Of a DNA stretch of 64,000 nt, positions 25,041 to 34,420 are shown in pieces (positions within the stretch are counted from its first letter, which is position 1; the number at the start of each line of letters is the position of its first letter). The notes below the pieces were generated by a model that saw only the letters and a program-made list of their open reading frames with translations, ran no database searches and was not told the DNA's origin. The stretch lies in the NCBI RefSeq assembly GCF_027587175.1, contig NZ_JAPCID010000006.1, forward strand, positions 143,280 to 207,279, in the 5' to 3' direction. A program made the position numbers and the translations under genes. The DNA is from Solirubrobacter deserti. GTDB taxonomy: Bacteria > Actinomycetota > Thermoleophilia > Solirubrobacterales > Solirubrobacteraceae.

Positions 25041-27089
25041 TCAGACGACGAAGCGACCCACGAGCGAGTCGAGATCCGCCGCCGTGCGCGACAAGCCCGC
25101 CGCCGACGCCGCGATCTCCTGCGTCGAGGCGCCCGTCTGGTGCGTGGAGGCGGACACCTGCTCCGCGGACGCCGAGGACTCCTCGGCCACGGCCGCGACG
25201 TCGTCGACCTCGCGCTCGGCCCGCTCGGCCTCGGCCGCGATCTGCCCGACCGCCGCGGAGATCTCGGCCACGCGCGCGGTCATGTCCTCAACGGTCGCGC
25301 CGATGGCCTCGAACGCCGCCCGCGTGGACGCGACCGTCGCCACGCCCGCCTCGGTCTCACGCCGGCTCTCGGCCACGACGCTCACGACCCGCGCCGTCTC
25401 GCCCTGGATCTCCCGCACGAGTGCCGAGATCTGCGAAGCGGCGCCCTGGGACTCCTCGGCGAGCTTGCGCACCTCCTCGGCGACGACCGCGAACCCTCGC
25501 CCGGCCTCGCCCGCGCGGGCCGCCTCGATCGCCGCGTTCAGCGCCAGCAGGTTCGTCTGCTCGGCGATCGCGGTGATTGCGTCGACGATCCCGCCGATCC
25601 GCGCCGAGCGCTCCGACAGGTCCTCGATGGCGCCGCCGACCGCGTCCGAGGTCGCGGCGATGCGCGTGATCGATTCGCTCGCGCGCTCGGCCGTGACCGC
25701 GCCTTCGCCCGCGGCGCGGCGCACGCTCTCGGCGGCCTCGGAGGTGGCCAGCGCGGTGACCGCCGAGGCCGACGCCGCGCGCGCCGCCTCCTGCACCGCC
25801 GTGCGGGTGGACTCGACGAGCTTGACCTGCCGCTCAGCGCCCTGCGCCACGTCGTTGACCGCGGCCGCGATGTCGCCCACCGCGCGCCCCGCGTCCTGCG
25901 AGGTCGCGGCCATCTGCTGCGAAGCGGCCGACACCGTGCCCGCGTTCAGCGACACGCTGCCGATCAACTCGGCCAGCGAGGCGCGCATCGCGTTGTAGGC
26001 GCCGATCGACTCGACCGTGCTCTCGCGGACCCCGTCCACGGCCACCGCCACCTGCCCGAGCTCGTCGCGCGAGACGTGCGCGACGGGCGGCGTGACGGAG
26101 GTGATCTCCACCGTCAGGTCGCCGTCGGCCATCCGCCGCAGCGCGTCCGAGAGGTCGGCGGAGCAGTGGTCGCGCAGGGAGGTGAGCCGGTCGGAGATCT
26201 CCCGCACGCCGCGGCGCGTGGACACGAAGAAGCCGACGAACAGGAACAGCGCGACGAGCGCGCCGAGCGCCACGAGCAGCGCGACCTTCAACCGCGCGGC
26301 CGAGAACTTGTCGATGCGGGCGACCAGCAGCGCGTCCAGGGCGGGCGTCGCGGCGTGCTCGAGCGCGCGCACGTCGCGCGACGCCGCCAGCGGCTTGAGC
26401 GCCGGCTCGAGCTTCGGGTCCGCCGTCTCGGCGAACGCGGTCTCGAACCCGCCGCGCATCGCGGCGACGGTCGAGGCGAGGGAGTTCTCCGCGGCCGCCA
26501 GCGCGATCCGGTCGTCCATCGTCTCGGCGATCGCCTGCAGGTCGTTCACGCGCCCCGTGCCGTCCGCGATCGCGGGCAGCTTGGTGATCAGCGCGTCCAT
26601 CACGTAGAAGGAGTCCAGGTCGGGGTCGAGGATGAGCTTGGAGCCGTCACCCGCCTTCACCACCAGCCCGAGCGACCCGGCGACCGCGCCCTCGTAGGCC
26701 TCGTACGCGGCGCGGCCCGACGCCTTCGTCTCCAGCGCCTTGAGCACCTTCGCGCGCGTCTCGCGCCACGCCCCGTCGACGCCGATCGCCGACCCGTCGG
26801 CCGCGTCGACCGCGGTCACGGCGCGACGCACCGCGTCGGACGGCACGGCCTCGCCGCGCACGGCGGCCGAGCGGGCGGCCACGACGGCCAGCACCAGGTC
26901 GTTCGCGGGCGCCACGAACGCGACGCCGGCGCGCTCGCTCTCGGCGAACGCGATCGTCTCGCCTTGCGTCTGCCAGTACGCGTGCAACGCGTAGACGGCG
27001 GGCGCGAGCAGCACGAGGCCGAGGAGCAGGAACTTGCGCGCGTACGTGAGGCGAGCCATCAGCGCGGCTGAGGCGTTGAAGGGGTTCAT
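25041..27089 (-). CDS. Methyl-accepting chemotaxis protein
   Basis: 682 residues from the ATG at 27089, preceded by AAAGGGGG. Membrane helix near 15-38, an exported sensor of ~220 residues (helical, four-helix-bundle-like), second helix ~265-290, a HAMP domain, then a long coiled-coil signalling domain. The hairpin tip [27 protein letters not shown] and EVRKLAEES identify the CheA/CheW-binding region. No other che gene is in the window. It sits between tetR and the ligase gene on the same strand. Confidence 0.92.
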   Translation of the reverse strand: MNPFNASAALMARLTYARKFLLLGLVLLAPAVYALHAYWQTQGETIAFAESERAGVAFVAPANDLVLAVVAARSAAVRGEAVPSDAVRRAVTAVDAADGSAIGVDGAWRETRAKVLKALETKASGRAAYEAYEGAVAGSLGLVVKAGDGSKLILDPDLDSFYVMDALITKLPAIADGTGRVNDLQAIAETMDDRIALAAAENSLASTVAAMRGGFETAFAETADPKLEPALKPLAASRDVRALEHAATPALDALLVARIDKFSAARLKVALLVALGALVALFLFVGFFVSTRRGVREISDRLTSLRDHCSADLSDALRRMADGDLTVEITSVTPPVAHVSRDELGQVAVAVDGVRESTVESIGAYNAMRASLAELIGSVSLNAGTVSAASQQMAATSQDAGRAVGDIAAAVNDVAQGAERQVKLVESTRTAVQEAARAASASAVTALATSEAAESVRRAAGEGAVTAERASESITRIAATSDAVGGAIEDLSERSARIGGIVDAITAIAEQTNLLALNAAIEAARAGEAGRGFAVVAEEVRKLAEESQGAASQISALVREIQGETARVVSVVAESRRETEAGVATVASTRAAFEAIGATVEDMTARVAEISAAVGQIAAEAERAEREVDDVAAVAEESSASAEQVSASTHQTGASTQEIAASAAGLSRTAADLDSLVGRFVV

Positions 27090-27118
27090 GGTGCCCCCTT
27101 TGTCGGCAGCTCCCTTGA

Positions 27119-27658
27119 CTAATTGAGCGACGCGTCCTCCGATTGGACGACCCGCAGCCCGTCCATCAGTACGCGCAGCATCCGTCGCGCGCGCTCGGGG
27201 TCGGTGATCTGCCACACGGCGCCCATCATCGCGCGCACGTCGTCGGCGTCCACGTCGGCGCGCAGCACGCCCGCCTCGACACCCGCCGCCCGCAGCGTCT
27301 CGACCGCCCCGCGGATCTTGCCGCTCTGCACCGCCTTGAAGTCCGCGTCCAGGGCCGCCGCCATCCCGCGTTTGGTCGCCGTGTAGTCGATGAAGCGATC
27401 CATCCAGCGCTCCAGCGCGACGTCCGGCGGATGCTCGGCGAGCAGCGCATCAGCGGTCGCGCGCAGGTCCTCGACCTCCGCCTCGTAGGCGGCCGCGACC
27501 AGTTCGTCCCGCGTCGGGAAGTGGCGGTAGAGCGTCCCGATCCCGACGCCCGCACGCTTCGCCACCGCCTCGAGCGACGCCTCGGATCCGCGCAGCGCGA
27601 ACTCCTCCGCGGCGGCGGACAACAGCTTCGAGCGATTTCGGGCAGCGTCGGCGCGCAT
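27119..27658 (-). CDS. TetR/AcrR family transcriptional regulator
   Basis: 179 residues. The N-terminal helix-turn-helix is standard: [48 protein letters not shown] helical ligand-binding domain follows. The ATG at 27658 has no binding site. Two matching palindromes lie in the 75-bp gap to the divergent SDR gene, so it likely represses both directions. The chemoreceptor gene follows 29 bp downstream. Confidence 0.92.
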   Translation of the reverse strand: MRADAARNRSKLLSAAAEEFALRGSEASLEAVAKRAGVGIGTLYRHFPTRDELVAAAYEAEVEDLRATADALLAEHPPDVALERWMDRFIDYTATKRGMAAALDADFKAVQSGKIRGAVETLRAAGVEAGVLRADVDADDVRAMMGAVWQITDPERARRMLRVLMDGLRVVQSEDASLN

Positions 27659-27663
27659 CGAAA

Positions 27664-27712
27664 CGGAGGCACCCTCCGCTATGCTGGAAAAGCAACCGGA
27701 GGAACCCTCCGG
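27664..27712. promoter_or_regulatory. Twin TetR-type operators
   Basis: CGGAGG-CAC-CCTCCG at 27664-27678 and CCGGAGG-AAC-CCTCCGG at 27696-27712 are near-identical palindromes whose centres are 33 bp apart (about three helical turns). They occupy the region between divergent tetR and SDR genes. Confidence 0.68.
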
Positions 27713-27733
27713 ATCAAGTTTAGGAGGCAATCC

Positions 27734-28567
27734 ATGTCGAAGGTCTGGTTCATCACCGGCACGTCGAAGGGCTTCGGCCGGATCTGGGCGGAGGCCGCGC
27801 TCGAGCGCGGGGACCGCGTCGCCGCCACCGCGCGCGACGCGTCCACGCTCGACGCCCTGGTCGAACGCTTCGGCGACAACGTGCTCGCGCTGGCGCTCGA
27901 CGTCACCGACAAGGCCGCGGTCGAGGCGGCGGTCAAGCAGGCGCACGAGCGCTTCGGGCGGCTCGACGTCGTCATCAACAACGCCGGCTACGGGCTCTTC
28001 GGGTTCATCGAGGAGGTCAGCGAGCAGGAGGCACGCGCGCAGCTGGAGACCAACCTGTTCGGCGCGCTGTGGGTGACGCAGGCAGCGCTCCCGATCCTGC
28101 GCGAGCAGCGCTCCGGGCACATCATCCAGGTGTCCTCGATCGGCGGCGTGAACGCGTTCCCGCTCGTCGGGCTCTACCACGCCTCCAAGTGGGGGCTCGA
28201 GGGCTTCAGCCAGGCGCTGGCGCAGGAGGTCGCCGGCTTCGGCGTCAAGGTGACGCTCGTCGAGCCGACCGGCTTCTCGACCGACTGGTCCGGCCCGTCG
28301 GCCGTGCACGCCCAGCCGCTGGAGGCCTACGCCGAGATCCGCGAGCAGGTCATGGAGGCGCGCAAGGCGCGGCTGGCCGTGCCGGGCGACCCGGAGGCCA
28401 CCGGCTCCGCGATCCTGCAGCTGGTCGACGCCGAGGAGCCGCCGCTGCGGCTGTTCCTCGGCCAAGGCACGCTCGAGATGATCAAGGCCGAGTACGCCAA
28501 GCGGATCGCCGAGTGGGAGCGCTGGGACGATGTCGCCGTCGCCGCGCACGGTGGGGTGGCGCGATGA
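27734..28567 (+). CDS. Short-chain dehydrogenase/reductase (SDR) 1
   Basis: 277 residues of classical-SDR type: cofactor loop TGTSKGFGR, NNAGYG, catalytic Ser in VSSIGG, and YHASK (Tyr-x3-Lys). A TAGGAGG site precedes the ATG. Substrate unknown; the family reduces or oxidises carbonyls and alcohols. It is the first gene behind the twin operators, and its stop overlaps the next SDR gene (ATGA). Confidence 0.9.
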   Translation: MSKVWFITGTSKGFGRIWAEAALERGDRVAATARDASTLDALVERFGDNVLALALDVTDKAAVEAAVKQAHERFGRLDVVINNAGYGLFGFIEEVSEQEARAQLETNLFGALWVTQAALPILREQRSGHIIQVSSIGGVNAFPLVGLYHASKWGLEGFSQALAQEVAGFGVKVTLVEPTGFSTDWSGPSAVHAQPLEAYAEIREQVMEARKARLAVPGDPEATGSAILQLVDAEEPPLRLFLGQGTLEMIKAEYAKRIAEWERWDDVAVAAHGGVAR

Positions 28568-29457
28568 GCTTCGAGACCACCGCGGCCGAGGTCGTCGCGG
28601 GCATCGACCTGACCGGCAGGCGCGCCTTCGTGACCGGCGGCGCGTCCGGGATCGGCGTCGAGACCGCTCGTGCGCTGGCCGGCGTGGGCGCCGAGGTCAC
28701 GCTCGCCGTCCGCAACACTGAGGCCGCCTCTGGGCTGGCGGCCGAGATCGGCGCCGACGTGCGCCGGCTCGACCTCGCCGACCTGGACTCGGTCGACGCG
28801 TTCGCGCGCGCCTGGGACGGCCCGCTCCACCTGCTCATCAACAACGCCGGTGTGATGGCGCTGCCCGAGCTCCAGCTCAGCCGCGAGGGCTTCGAGCTGC
28901 AGCTCGCGACCAACCACCTCGGCCACTTCGCGCTCGCGGTCGGCCTGCACGGCGCCCTCGCGGCCGAAGGGGCGCGGATCGTGAGCGTCTCCTCGCGCGC
29001 CCACCTGCGCTCGCCGGTGATCTTCGACGACGTCAACTTCGCCTTCCGGGACTATGACCCATGGGCGGCGTACGGACAGGCGAAGACGGCCAACGTGCTG
29101 TTCGCGGTCGGCGCGACCGCGCGCTGGGCGCGCGACGGGATCTTCGCCAACGCGGTCCATCCCGGTGGCATCGCCACCAACCTGCAGCGCCACGTCGACC
29201 CTGAGTTCATCGAGCGCTACGTCGCGAGTGGCTTCCAGCTCAAGACACCCGAGCAGGGCGCCGCGACCAGCGTCTACGTCGCCACCGCGCCCGCGCTGGA
29301 GGGCGTGGGCGGCCGCTACTACGAGGACACGGCCGAAGCCCCGGTCATCGATCGCCGCGAGGAGGCGGGCGTCGCGCGCTACGCGCTCGATCCCGACAAC
29401 GCCGACCGGTTGTGGGCGCTCTCGACCGAAGCGGTGGGGCGCCAGATCGCCGTGTGA
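28564..29457 (+). CDS. Short-chain dehydrogenase/reductase (SDR) 2
   Basis: 297 residues, resembling the retinol-dehydrogenase/WW-domain-oxidoreductase-like SDR group: TGGASGIGVETARAL cofactor loop, NNAGVMALPE, NHLGHFALA, VSSRAHLRS, YGQAKTANVLF (catalytic Tyr and Lys) and VHPGGIATNL. ATGA overlap with SDR 1 means co-translation. It ends 10 nt before a strong terminator. Both SDRs are probably induced together when TetR releases (inference). Confidence 0.9.
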   Translation: MSFETTAAEVVAGIDLTGRRAFVTGGASGIGVETARALAGVGAEVTLAVRNTEAASGLAAEIGADVRRLDLADLDSVDAFARAWDGPLHLLINNAGVMALPELQLSREGFELQLATNHLGHFALAVGLHGALAAEGARIVSVSSRAHLRSPVIFDDVNFAFRDYDPWAAYGQAKTANVLFAVGATARWARDGIFANAVHPGGIATNLQRHVDPEFIERYVASGFQLKTPEQGAATSVYVATAPALEGVGGRYYEDTAEAPVIDRREEAGVARYALDPDNADRLWALSTEAVGRQIAV

Positions 29458-29467
29458 GGAGCTTCAC

Positions 29468-29502
29468 CCCGCCGAGCGATGTCTGTTTCGTCGCTCGGCG
29501 GG
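29468..29502 (+). terminator. Strong hairpin terminator
   Basis: CCCGCCGAGCGA (29468-29479) and TCGCTCGGCGGG (29491-29502) are a perfect 12-bp stem around an 11-nt loop, 10 nt after the SDR 2 stop. Confidence 0.7.
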
Positions 29503-29515
29503 CACACTTGGATCC

Positions 29516-29599
29516 ATGACCTGCATCGTGAAGCGCATCATGGACGTGGTCTTCGGCCGCGAAGAGCAGATCGCCTACGTGACCGTGACGACCCGCTGA
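29516..29599 (+). CDS. Possible 27-residue peptide
   Basis: ATG at 29516 to TGA at 29599, starting 13 nt after the terminator hairpin and overlapping the 3' end of the opposite-strand gene by 62 bp. The peptide is amphipathic (MTCIVKRIMDVVFG start). No binding site is visible. It may be a chance frame. Confidence 0.2.
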   Translation: MTCIVKRIMDVVFGREEQIAYVTVTTR

Positions 29600-31307
29600 G
29601 GGTCTCGGCCTGCGCCTGTAGCCGCGTCTGCATCTCGTCCTCGAGCATCTGACGCAGCACCGGCCGGGCCTCGAGGATCGGCTCGTACTGCTTGCGGCCG
29701 ACCTCGTAGACGAGCGCGCCGTCCAGCGCCCGCACGGTCGCGGAGCGCGGTGCGCCGGTGAGCAGTGACATCTCGCCGAGCACGGCGCCCTGCGAGCGCG
29801 TGCCCAGGTCGACCTCCTCGCCGTCGTGGCGGCGCAGGAACACCTCGACGGTGCCCTCGACGACCACGAACAGGCTGTCGCCGGGCTCGTCCTGGACGAG
29901 GATCCGCTCGGCCGGGCCGAACGTGAGCGGCCGCGCGGTGTGCGCGAGCGTGTCCAGCTCCTCGGGCGTCAACGGCGCGAAGATCGGCGCGGCGCCGAGC
30001 AGCGCCGCGACGTCGCGCAGCGGCGGCGTGTAGTCCGGCGGCAGGTCCTCGCCGACCTCGAGCCCGCGCTCGGGGTCGTAGCCGTCGCGGGCCTGCAGCA
30101 GCGCGACCCGGCTGGGCTGGTTCATGTGCGCCTCCAGCAGGGACACCTGGCGCGGGACGCACTCGCCGCCGGCGTGCTCCATCAGCCCGCGCTCGGCCGC
30201 CCACTCGGCGACGTCGTTCATCGACGCCCGGTACTGGTTGCAGGCCGAGGCGAACAGCCCGTCCTGGTCGCCGACCAGCTTGGGCAGCGGGCCGGGAACG
30301 CGCAGCGCGCGCAGCATCCGCACGTGCCCGCGCCGGTGCCAGAGGATGAACTCGCGCAGCTCGTCGGGAAGCAGCCCAAGCTCCGGGAACGCCTCCGGCG
30401 TCTTGCACAGCACGGCTCGCTCGGCGTCGCGGAACACCCGGTGCCAGGTCTCCTGGGCGTTGGTGCGGTTGGGCCCGGCGAGCTCGATGGCGTGCTTGAG
30501 GTCCTCGTGGTGCACATGCAGGAACTCGAGCGTCGCCTTCTTCTTGGCCAGCAGGTTGCGCAGGCCGATCGGCTGCGCGACCTTGCGCAGCTTGGCCACC
30601 TCGCGCCAGCCGTCGACGTTGATCGTCAGGTCGTCCCAGGTGTCCGCCGCGGCGCGCTCCTCGGGGCTGAGCAGATCCCCGGGATCGTCGCGCACGGCCG
30701 CGATCACGCCCAGCGCGGTCATCAGCTCCAGGTAGAGCCCGACGCGCGTCAGCCAGCCCGGGTCGGCGAGGTTCTGGCGCTTGCGCACGACGTCGCCGAC
30801 GAGCGCGCGCGTGTACAGCTCGGCCTTGTGGGACCCGATCAGCAGCACCGGGTACCACGGGTGCGTCTTGTAGGACAGCCATGGCGCCTGGCGCTCGACG
30901 TCGGGCTTGACCACCTGCTCGACGATCCGCTGGTACAGCGACCCGAGCTGGGAGAGGTCGAACACGTCGATCGTCGTCGCGGCCTCCTCGCCGCCGAAGC
31001 GCACGCTGACCTGCACGGTCTGCATGAACCGGTGCGCGAAGCCGTAGTCGCCCGCGCAGTCCGTGTCGGGGTCGAGCGCCAGCACCGCCCGCTCACCCAC
31101 CCGCTCGGGCGTGAAGGCCCGCCGCCGGATGTGGTTCCCGGTGAGCGTCGTGACCTCGCCCTCACCGTCCCCGTCGAGCTCGAGCAGCAGCAGGCAGCGG
31201 TTGCCCGGTCCCGCGTTGAGGAACGCGACCGGGTCGCTGGAGCCCTGCCCGGCGCTGCGGGCCTCGTCGGTCGGGCGGCGACCGGGGACGAACGGGACGA
31301 TCCGCAC
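29538..31307 (-). CDS. Cyclic-nucleotide-binding-domain protein with large unknown N-terminal region
   Basis: 589 residues, soluble. Residues ~445-560 are a CRP-type cyclic-nucleotide-binding fold: IFAPLTPEELDTLAHTARPL, ILVQDEPGDSLFVVVEGTVEV, and a phosphate-binding cassette region GEMSLLTGAPRSATVRA. The first ~440 residues match no family I recognise. They are rich in charged and aromatic residues with no membrane segment and no HTH, so this is not a CRP-type DNA binder. The Arg-rich tail runs to 589. GTG start lies 6 nt after TAACGT, whose TAA is the ackA stop. It follows ackA-pta on the same strand. Confidence 0.8.
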   Translation of the reverse strand: MRIVPFVPGRRPTDEARSAGQGSSDPVAFLNAGPGNRCLLLLELDGDGEGEVTTLTGNHIRRRAFTPERVGERAVLALDPDTDCAGDYGFAHRFMQTVQVSVRFGGEEAATTIDVFDLSQLGSLYQRIVEQVVKPDVERQAPWLSYKTHPWYPVLLIGSHKAELYTRALVGDVVRKRQNLADPGWLTRVGLYLELMTALGVIAAVRDDPGDLLSPEERAAADTWDDLTINVDGWREVAKLRKVAQPIGLRNLLAKKKATLEFLHVHHEDLKHAIELAGPNRTNAQETWHRVFRDAERAVLCKTPEAFPELGLLPDELREFILWHRRGHVRMLRALRVPGPLPKLVGDQDGLFASACNQYRASMNDVAEWAAERGLMEHAGGECVPRQVSLLEAHMNQPSRVALLQARDGYDPERGLEVGEDLPPDYTPPLRDVAALLGAAPIFAPLTPEELDTLAHTARPLTFGPAERILVQDEPGDSLFVVVEGTVEVFLRRHDGEEVDLGTRSQGAVLGEMSLLTGAPRSATVRALDGALVYEVGRKQYEPILEARPVLRQMLEDEMQTRLQAQAETLSGSSRSRRRSALRGRRPRP

Positions 31308-31313
31308 GACCCG

Positions 31314-31319
31314 ACGTTA
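31314..31319 (-). promoter_or_regulatory. -10 box embedded in the ackA stop
   Basis: On the minus strand TAACGT begins with the ackA TAA stop codon and ends 6 nt before the GTG at 31307. Confidence 0.4.
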
Positions 31320-32387
31320 CCGGACCAACGCGACCGCCTGGGAGGCCATTTCGAGTTCTTCGTCGGTCGGCACGACGAGCACCGTCACGGGGGAGTCGTC
31401 GCCGGAGATGACCGGGCCGCCGGCCGCGTTGCGCTGGGGGTCCACGACGATCCCGAGCCGCTCGAGCCCTGCCAGGGAGCGCTCCCGCACGACCGCGTCG
31501 TTCTCGCCCACGCCGGCGGTGAACGCGATCGCGTCCGCGCCGCCGAGCGCGGCCAGGTAGGCGCCGACGTACTTCTTGATCCGGTAGCAGTAGACGTCCA
31601 GCGCGAGCTCGGCTGCGGCGTCGCCGGCCTCGATCCGGCGGTGCACCTCGCGCAGGTCATTGTCCCCGGCCAGCGCGAGCAGCCCGGAGCGCGAGTTGAG
31701 CACCCGGTCGATCTCGTCCGTGTCCAGGTTGAGCGTGCGCCGCAGGTGGAGGATGAGCGCCGGGTCGACGTCCCCCGAGCGCGTGCCCATCACCAGCCCT
31801 TCCAGCGGTGTCAGGCCCATCGACGTGTCGATCGAGCGCCCGCCGGCGACGGCCGAGGCCGAAGCGCCGTTGCCCAGGTGCAGGACGATCACGTTCACGT
31901 CCTCGGGCGGCCGCTCGAGCAGCCGGGCCGCCTCACGCGCGACGTACGCGTGCGAGGTGCCGTGGAAGCCGTAGCGGCGCACGTTCCAGGCGCGCGGGAC
32001 GGCGTAGGTGTACGCGCGCGGCGGCAGCGTGGCGTGGAAGGCGGTGTCGAAGACGGCGACGTGGGGGACGTCGGGCAGCGCCTTCATCGCCACCTCGATC
32101 CCGTCCGCATTGACGGGGTTGTGAAGCGGGGCGAGCACGCTCAGGTCGCGGATCGAGTCGAGCACGGCGTCGGTGATGCGCACCGGCGCGGAGTAGCGCT
32201 CACCGCCGTGGACGACGCGGTGGGCGACGACCTCCAGGCCGTCCAGCGGCGCCTTGCTCAATACCTCGGTGAGCGCCTCCGAGTGGTCCTCCACACGCTG
32301 GACGGTCCCGGACGCGAGCGTCTCCGGCGGGTCGATGACCGACCACTTCAGCGAGGAGGAGCCGCAGTTGACGGTGAGGACGCTCAT
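31317..32387 (-). CDS. ackA: Acetate kinase
   Basis: 356 residues, somewhat shorter than the common ~400. Interconverts acetyl phosphate + ADP and acetate + ATP. LTVNCGSSSLKWSV, HRVVHGGERY, FDTAFHATLPPRAYTYAVPRAW, YGFHGTSHAYV, HLGNGASASAVAGGRSIDTSMG, and GVGENDAVVRE are acetate-kinase signatures including the catalytic Arg in HRVVHGG. ATG overlaps the pta stop by 4 nt. Confidence 0.95.
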   Translation of the reverse strand: MSVLTVNCGSSSLKWSVIDPPETLASGTVQRVEDHSEALTEVLSKAPLDGLEVVAHRVVHGGERYSAPVRITDAVLDSIRDLSVLAPLHNPVNADGIEVAMKALPDVPHVAVFDTAFHATLPPRAYTYAVPRAWNVRRYGFHGTSHAYVAREAARLLERPPEDVNVIVLHLGNGASASAVAGGRSIDTSMGLTPLEGLVMGTRSGDVDPALILHLRRTLNLDTDEIDRVLNSRSGLLALAGDNDLREVHRRIEAGDAAAELALDVYCYRIKKYVGAYLAALGGADAIAFTAGVGENDAVVRERSLAGLERLGIVVDPQRNAAGGPVISGDDSPVTVLVVPTDEELEMASQAVALVR

Positions 32388-34420
32388 CCGGCGGCTTGGA
32401 TCGCGGTGATCGCGACGGTGTTGACGATGTCGTGCACGGTCGCGCCGCGCGAGAGGTCGTTGACCGGTTTGTTCAGGCCCTGCAGCACCGGGCCGACGGC
32501 GATCGCGTTGGCCGAGCGCTGCACGGCCTTGTAGGTGTTGTTGCCCGTGTTGAGGTCGGGGAAGATGAACACGGTCGCACGGCCGGCCACCTGCGAGCCG
32601 GGCAGCTTGGTCTTCGCCACGCCCGCGTCGACGGCGGCGTCGTACTGGATCGGGCCCTCGACGGAGAGCTCCGGCGCCCGTTCCTTCACGAGCTCGGTCG
32701 CCGTGCGCACGCGCTCGACCTCCGCGCCCGCACCGGACTGACCCGTCGAGTAGGAGAGCATCGCGACGCGCGGCTCGATGCCGAACTGCGCGGCGGTGGC
32801 GGCGGACGAGATCGCGATGTCGGCCAGCTGCTCGGCGGTCGGGTTCGGGTTCACGGCGCAGTCGCCGTACACGAGCACCTGGTCGGCCAGGCACATGAAG
32901 AACACGCTGGACACGACGCCGGCGCCCGGCGCGGACTTGATCACCTCGAACGCGGGCCGGATCGTCTCCGCGGTGGTGTGCGTGGCGCCGCTCACCATCC
33001 CGTCCGCCATCCCCAGCGCGACCATCAGCGTGCCGAAGTAGGAGACGTCGGTGACGATGTCGCGGGCCGCGTCCAACACCATGCCCTTGTGCCGGCGTCG
33101 CTCGGTGTACTCGGCGGCGAAGCGCTCGCGCAGCTCCTCGTCGGTCGGGTCGAGGATGTTCGCGCCCCACAGGTCCACGCCCAGCCGGGAGGCCGCGCCG
33201 CGCACCTCGTCCTCCCGGCCGAGCAGCGTGAGCTCCACCACGCGCCGGCGCAGCAGCGTCTCGGCGGCCCGCAGGACGCGCTCGTCCGTGCCTTCGGGCA
33301 GCACGATGTGCTTTCCGGCCGCCCGCGCCCGGTCCAGCAGCTCGTACTCGAACATCAGCGGCGTGACCGCCTCCGAGCGCGTCACGTCCACGCGCGAGAG
33401 GAACTCGTCCCCGTCGACGTACTCCTCGAACACGGCCAGCGCCTTGGTGATCTTGCGCGGCGTGTCGACCGCGATGACGCCTTCGCGTGAGCCCGCGAGC
33501 GTGGCGGTCTCGTACGTCCCGTGCTCGGTCAGGACGACCGGCAGCATGGTGGGGAAGCCCTCGAGCGGCTTCAGGAACGTGTCCGACGGCCGCAACCCGC
33601 CCGTGAGGACGACGCCGGCGGGGGAGGGAAGCTCCTTCGACGCGTGCGCGAACAGCGCCGCGAGCAGCACCTCGGCCCGGTCGCCGGGCGTGATCAGCAC
33701 CGCGCCGTCCTCGATCCGCTCCATCAGGTTCGGCAGCGTCATCGCGGCGACCGTGAGGTGCAGCGCCTCACGCCCGAGCAGTTCCGCGTCGCCCGCGATG
33801 ATCTCGCCGTCGCAGGCCGCGGCGACCTGGCCGACGGTCGGCGCCATCAGCAGGTCGATCTCCGGCAGCGCATAGATCGGCGGGCCGCCGACGCCCTGGA
33901 CGTCGGCGACCAGGTCGAAGCGCACGCGGTTGGCGACGACGCCGACGACCTCGGCGCCCACGCCCTTGACCGCGCTCACGGCCACCGCGACCGCCTCCTG
34001 CACCTCGGCCACGGAGCGATCGTGCCCGCTGACCACCAGCAGCGTCGGCAACCCGAGGTTGAGCGCGACGCGCGCGTTGAACGCGACCTCGCCCCCGGCG
34101 CCGACCGCATGGAAGTCCGTGCCGACCACGAGTACGCCGTCACACTGTGCGGCGAGCGCCCGGTAGCGCGCCACGATCTCCTCCAGCGCCCGCTCCTCGT
34201 CCGCGCGCACCTCGTCGTGAGTGACGCCGATGGACGCTTCGTAGGGAAACGCGTCCGAGCGCAGCACGGACACCAACGCATCCTGCTCGGGATCGGCCAC
34301 GACCGGCCGGAACACCCCGAGCCGCGTCAGCCGGCGTGCGAGCAGTTGTCGCACGCCGAGCGCGACCGCGGACTTGCCGGTGGCGGGCTCGCAGCCCATC
34401 ACGTACACCCCTGGCGTCAT
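32384..34420 (-). CDS. pta: Phosphate acetyltransferase, long form
   Basis: 678 residues in three parts: an N-terminal CobQ/dethiobiotin-synthetase-like P-loop domain (CEPATGKSAVALGV), a central DRTGG domain (~200-320) and the C-terminal PTA domain from ~355 (VLPEGTDERVLRAAETL, GMVSGATHTTAETIRPA, VYGDCAVNPNPTAEQLADIA, YSTGQSGAG). Transfers acetyl between CoA and phosphate. It is coupled with ackA downstream (4-nt overlap) and with the MMPL gene upstream (4-nt overlap). Confidence 0.95.
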   Translation of the reverse strand: MTPGVYVMGCEPATGKSAVALGVRQLLARRLTRLGVFRPVVADPEQDALVSVLRSDAFPYEASIGVTHDEVRADEERALEEIVARYRALAAQCDGVLVVGTDFHAVGAGGEVAFNARVALNLGLPTLLVVSGHDRSVAEVQEAVAVAVSAVKGVGAEVVGVVANRVRFDLVADVQGVGGPPIYALPEIDLLMAPTVGQVAAACDGEIIAGDAELLGREALHLTVAAMTLPNLMERIEDGAVLITPGDRAEVLLAALFAHASKELPSPAGVVLTGGLRPSDTFLKPLEGFPTMLPVVLTEHGTYETATLAGSREGVIAVDTPRKITKALAVFEEYVDGDEFLSRVDVTRSEAVTPLMFEYELLDRARAAGKHIVLPEGTDERVLRAAETLLRRRVVELTLLGREDEVRGAASRLGVDLWGANILDPTDEELRERFAAEYTERRRHKGMVLDAARDIVTDVSYFGTLMVALGMADGMVSGATHTTAETIRPAFEVIKSAPGAGVVSSVFFMCLADQVLVYGDCAVNPNPTAEQLADIAISSAATAAQFGIEPRVAMLSYSTGQSGAGAEVERVRTATELVKERAPELSVEGPIQYDAAVDAGVAKTKLPGSQVAGRATVFIFPDLNTGNNTYKAVQRSANAIAVGPVLQGLNKPVNDLSRGATVHDIVNTVAITAIQAAG

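Noticed and set aside
24387..27071. An 894-codon plus-strand frame opposite the ligase and chemoreceptor
   Set aside because: Arg/Gly/His-rich shadow with no recognisable motif, while both minus-strand genes have full family signatures.
29826..32534. A 902-codon plus-strand frame opposite the cNMP-domain and ackA genes
   Set aside because: Antisense to well-supported genes; the composition is a codon-bias artefact.
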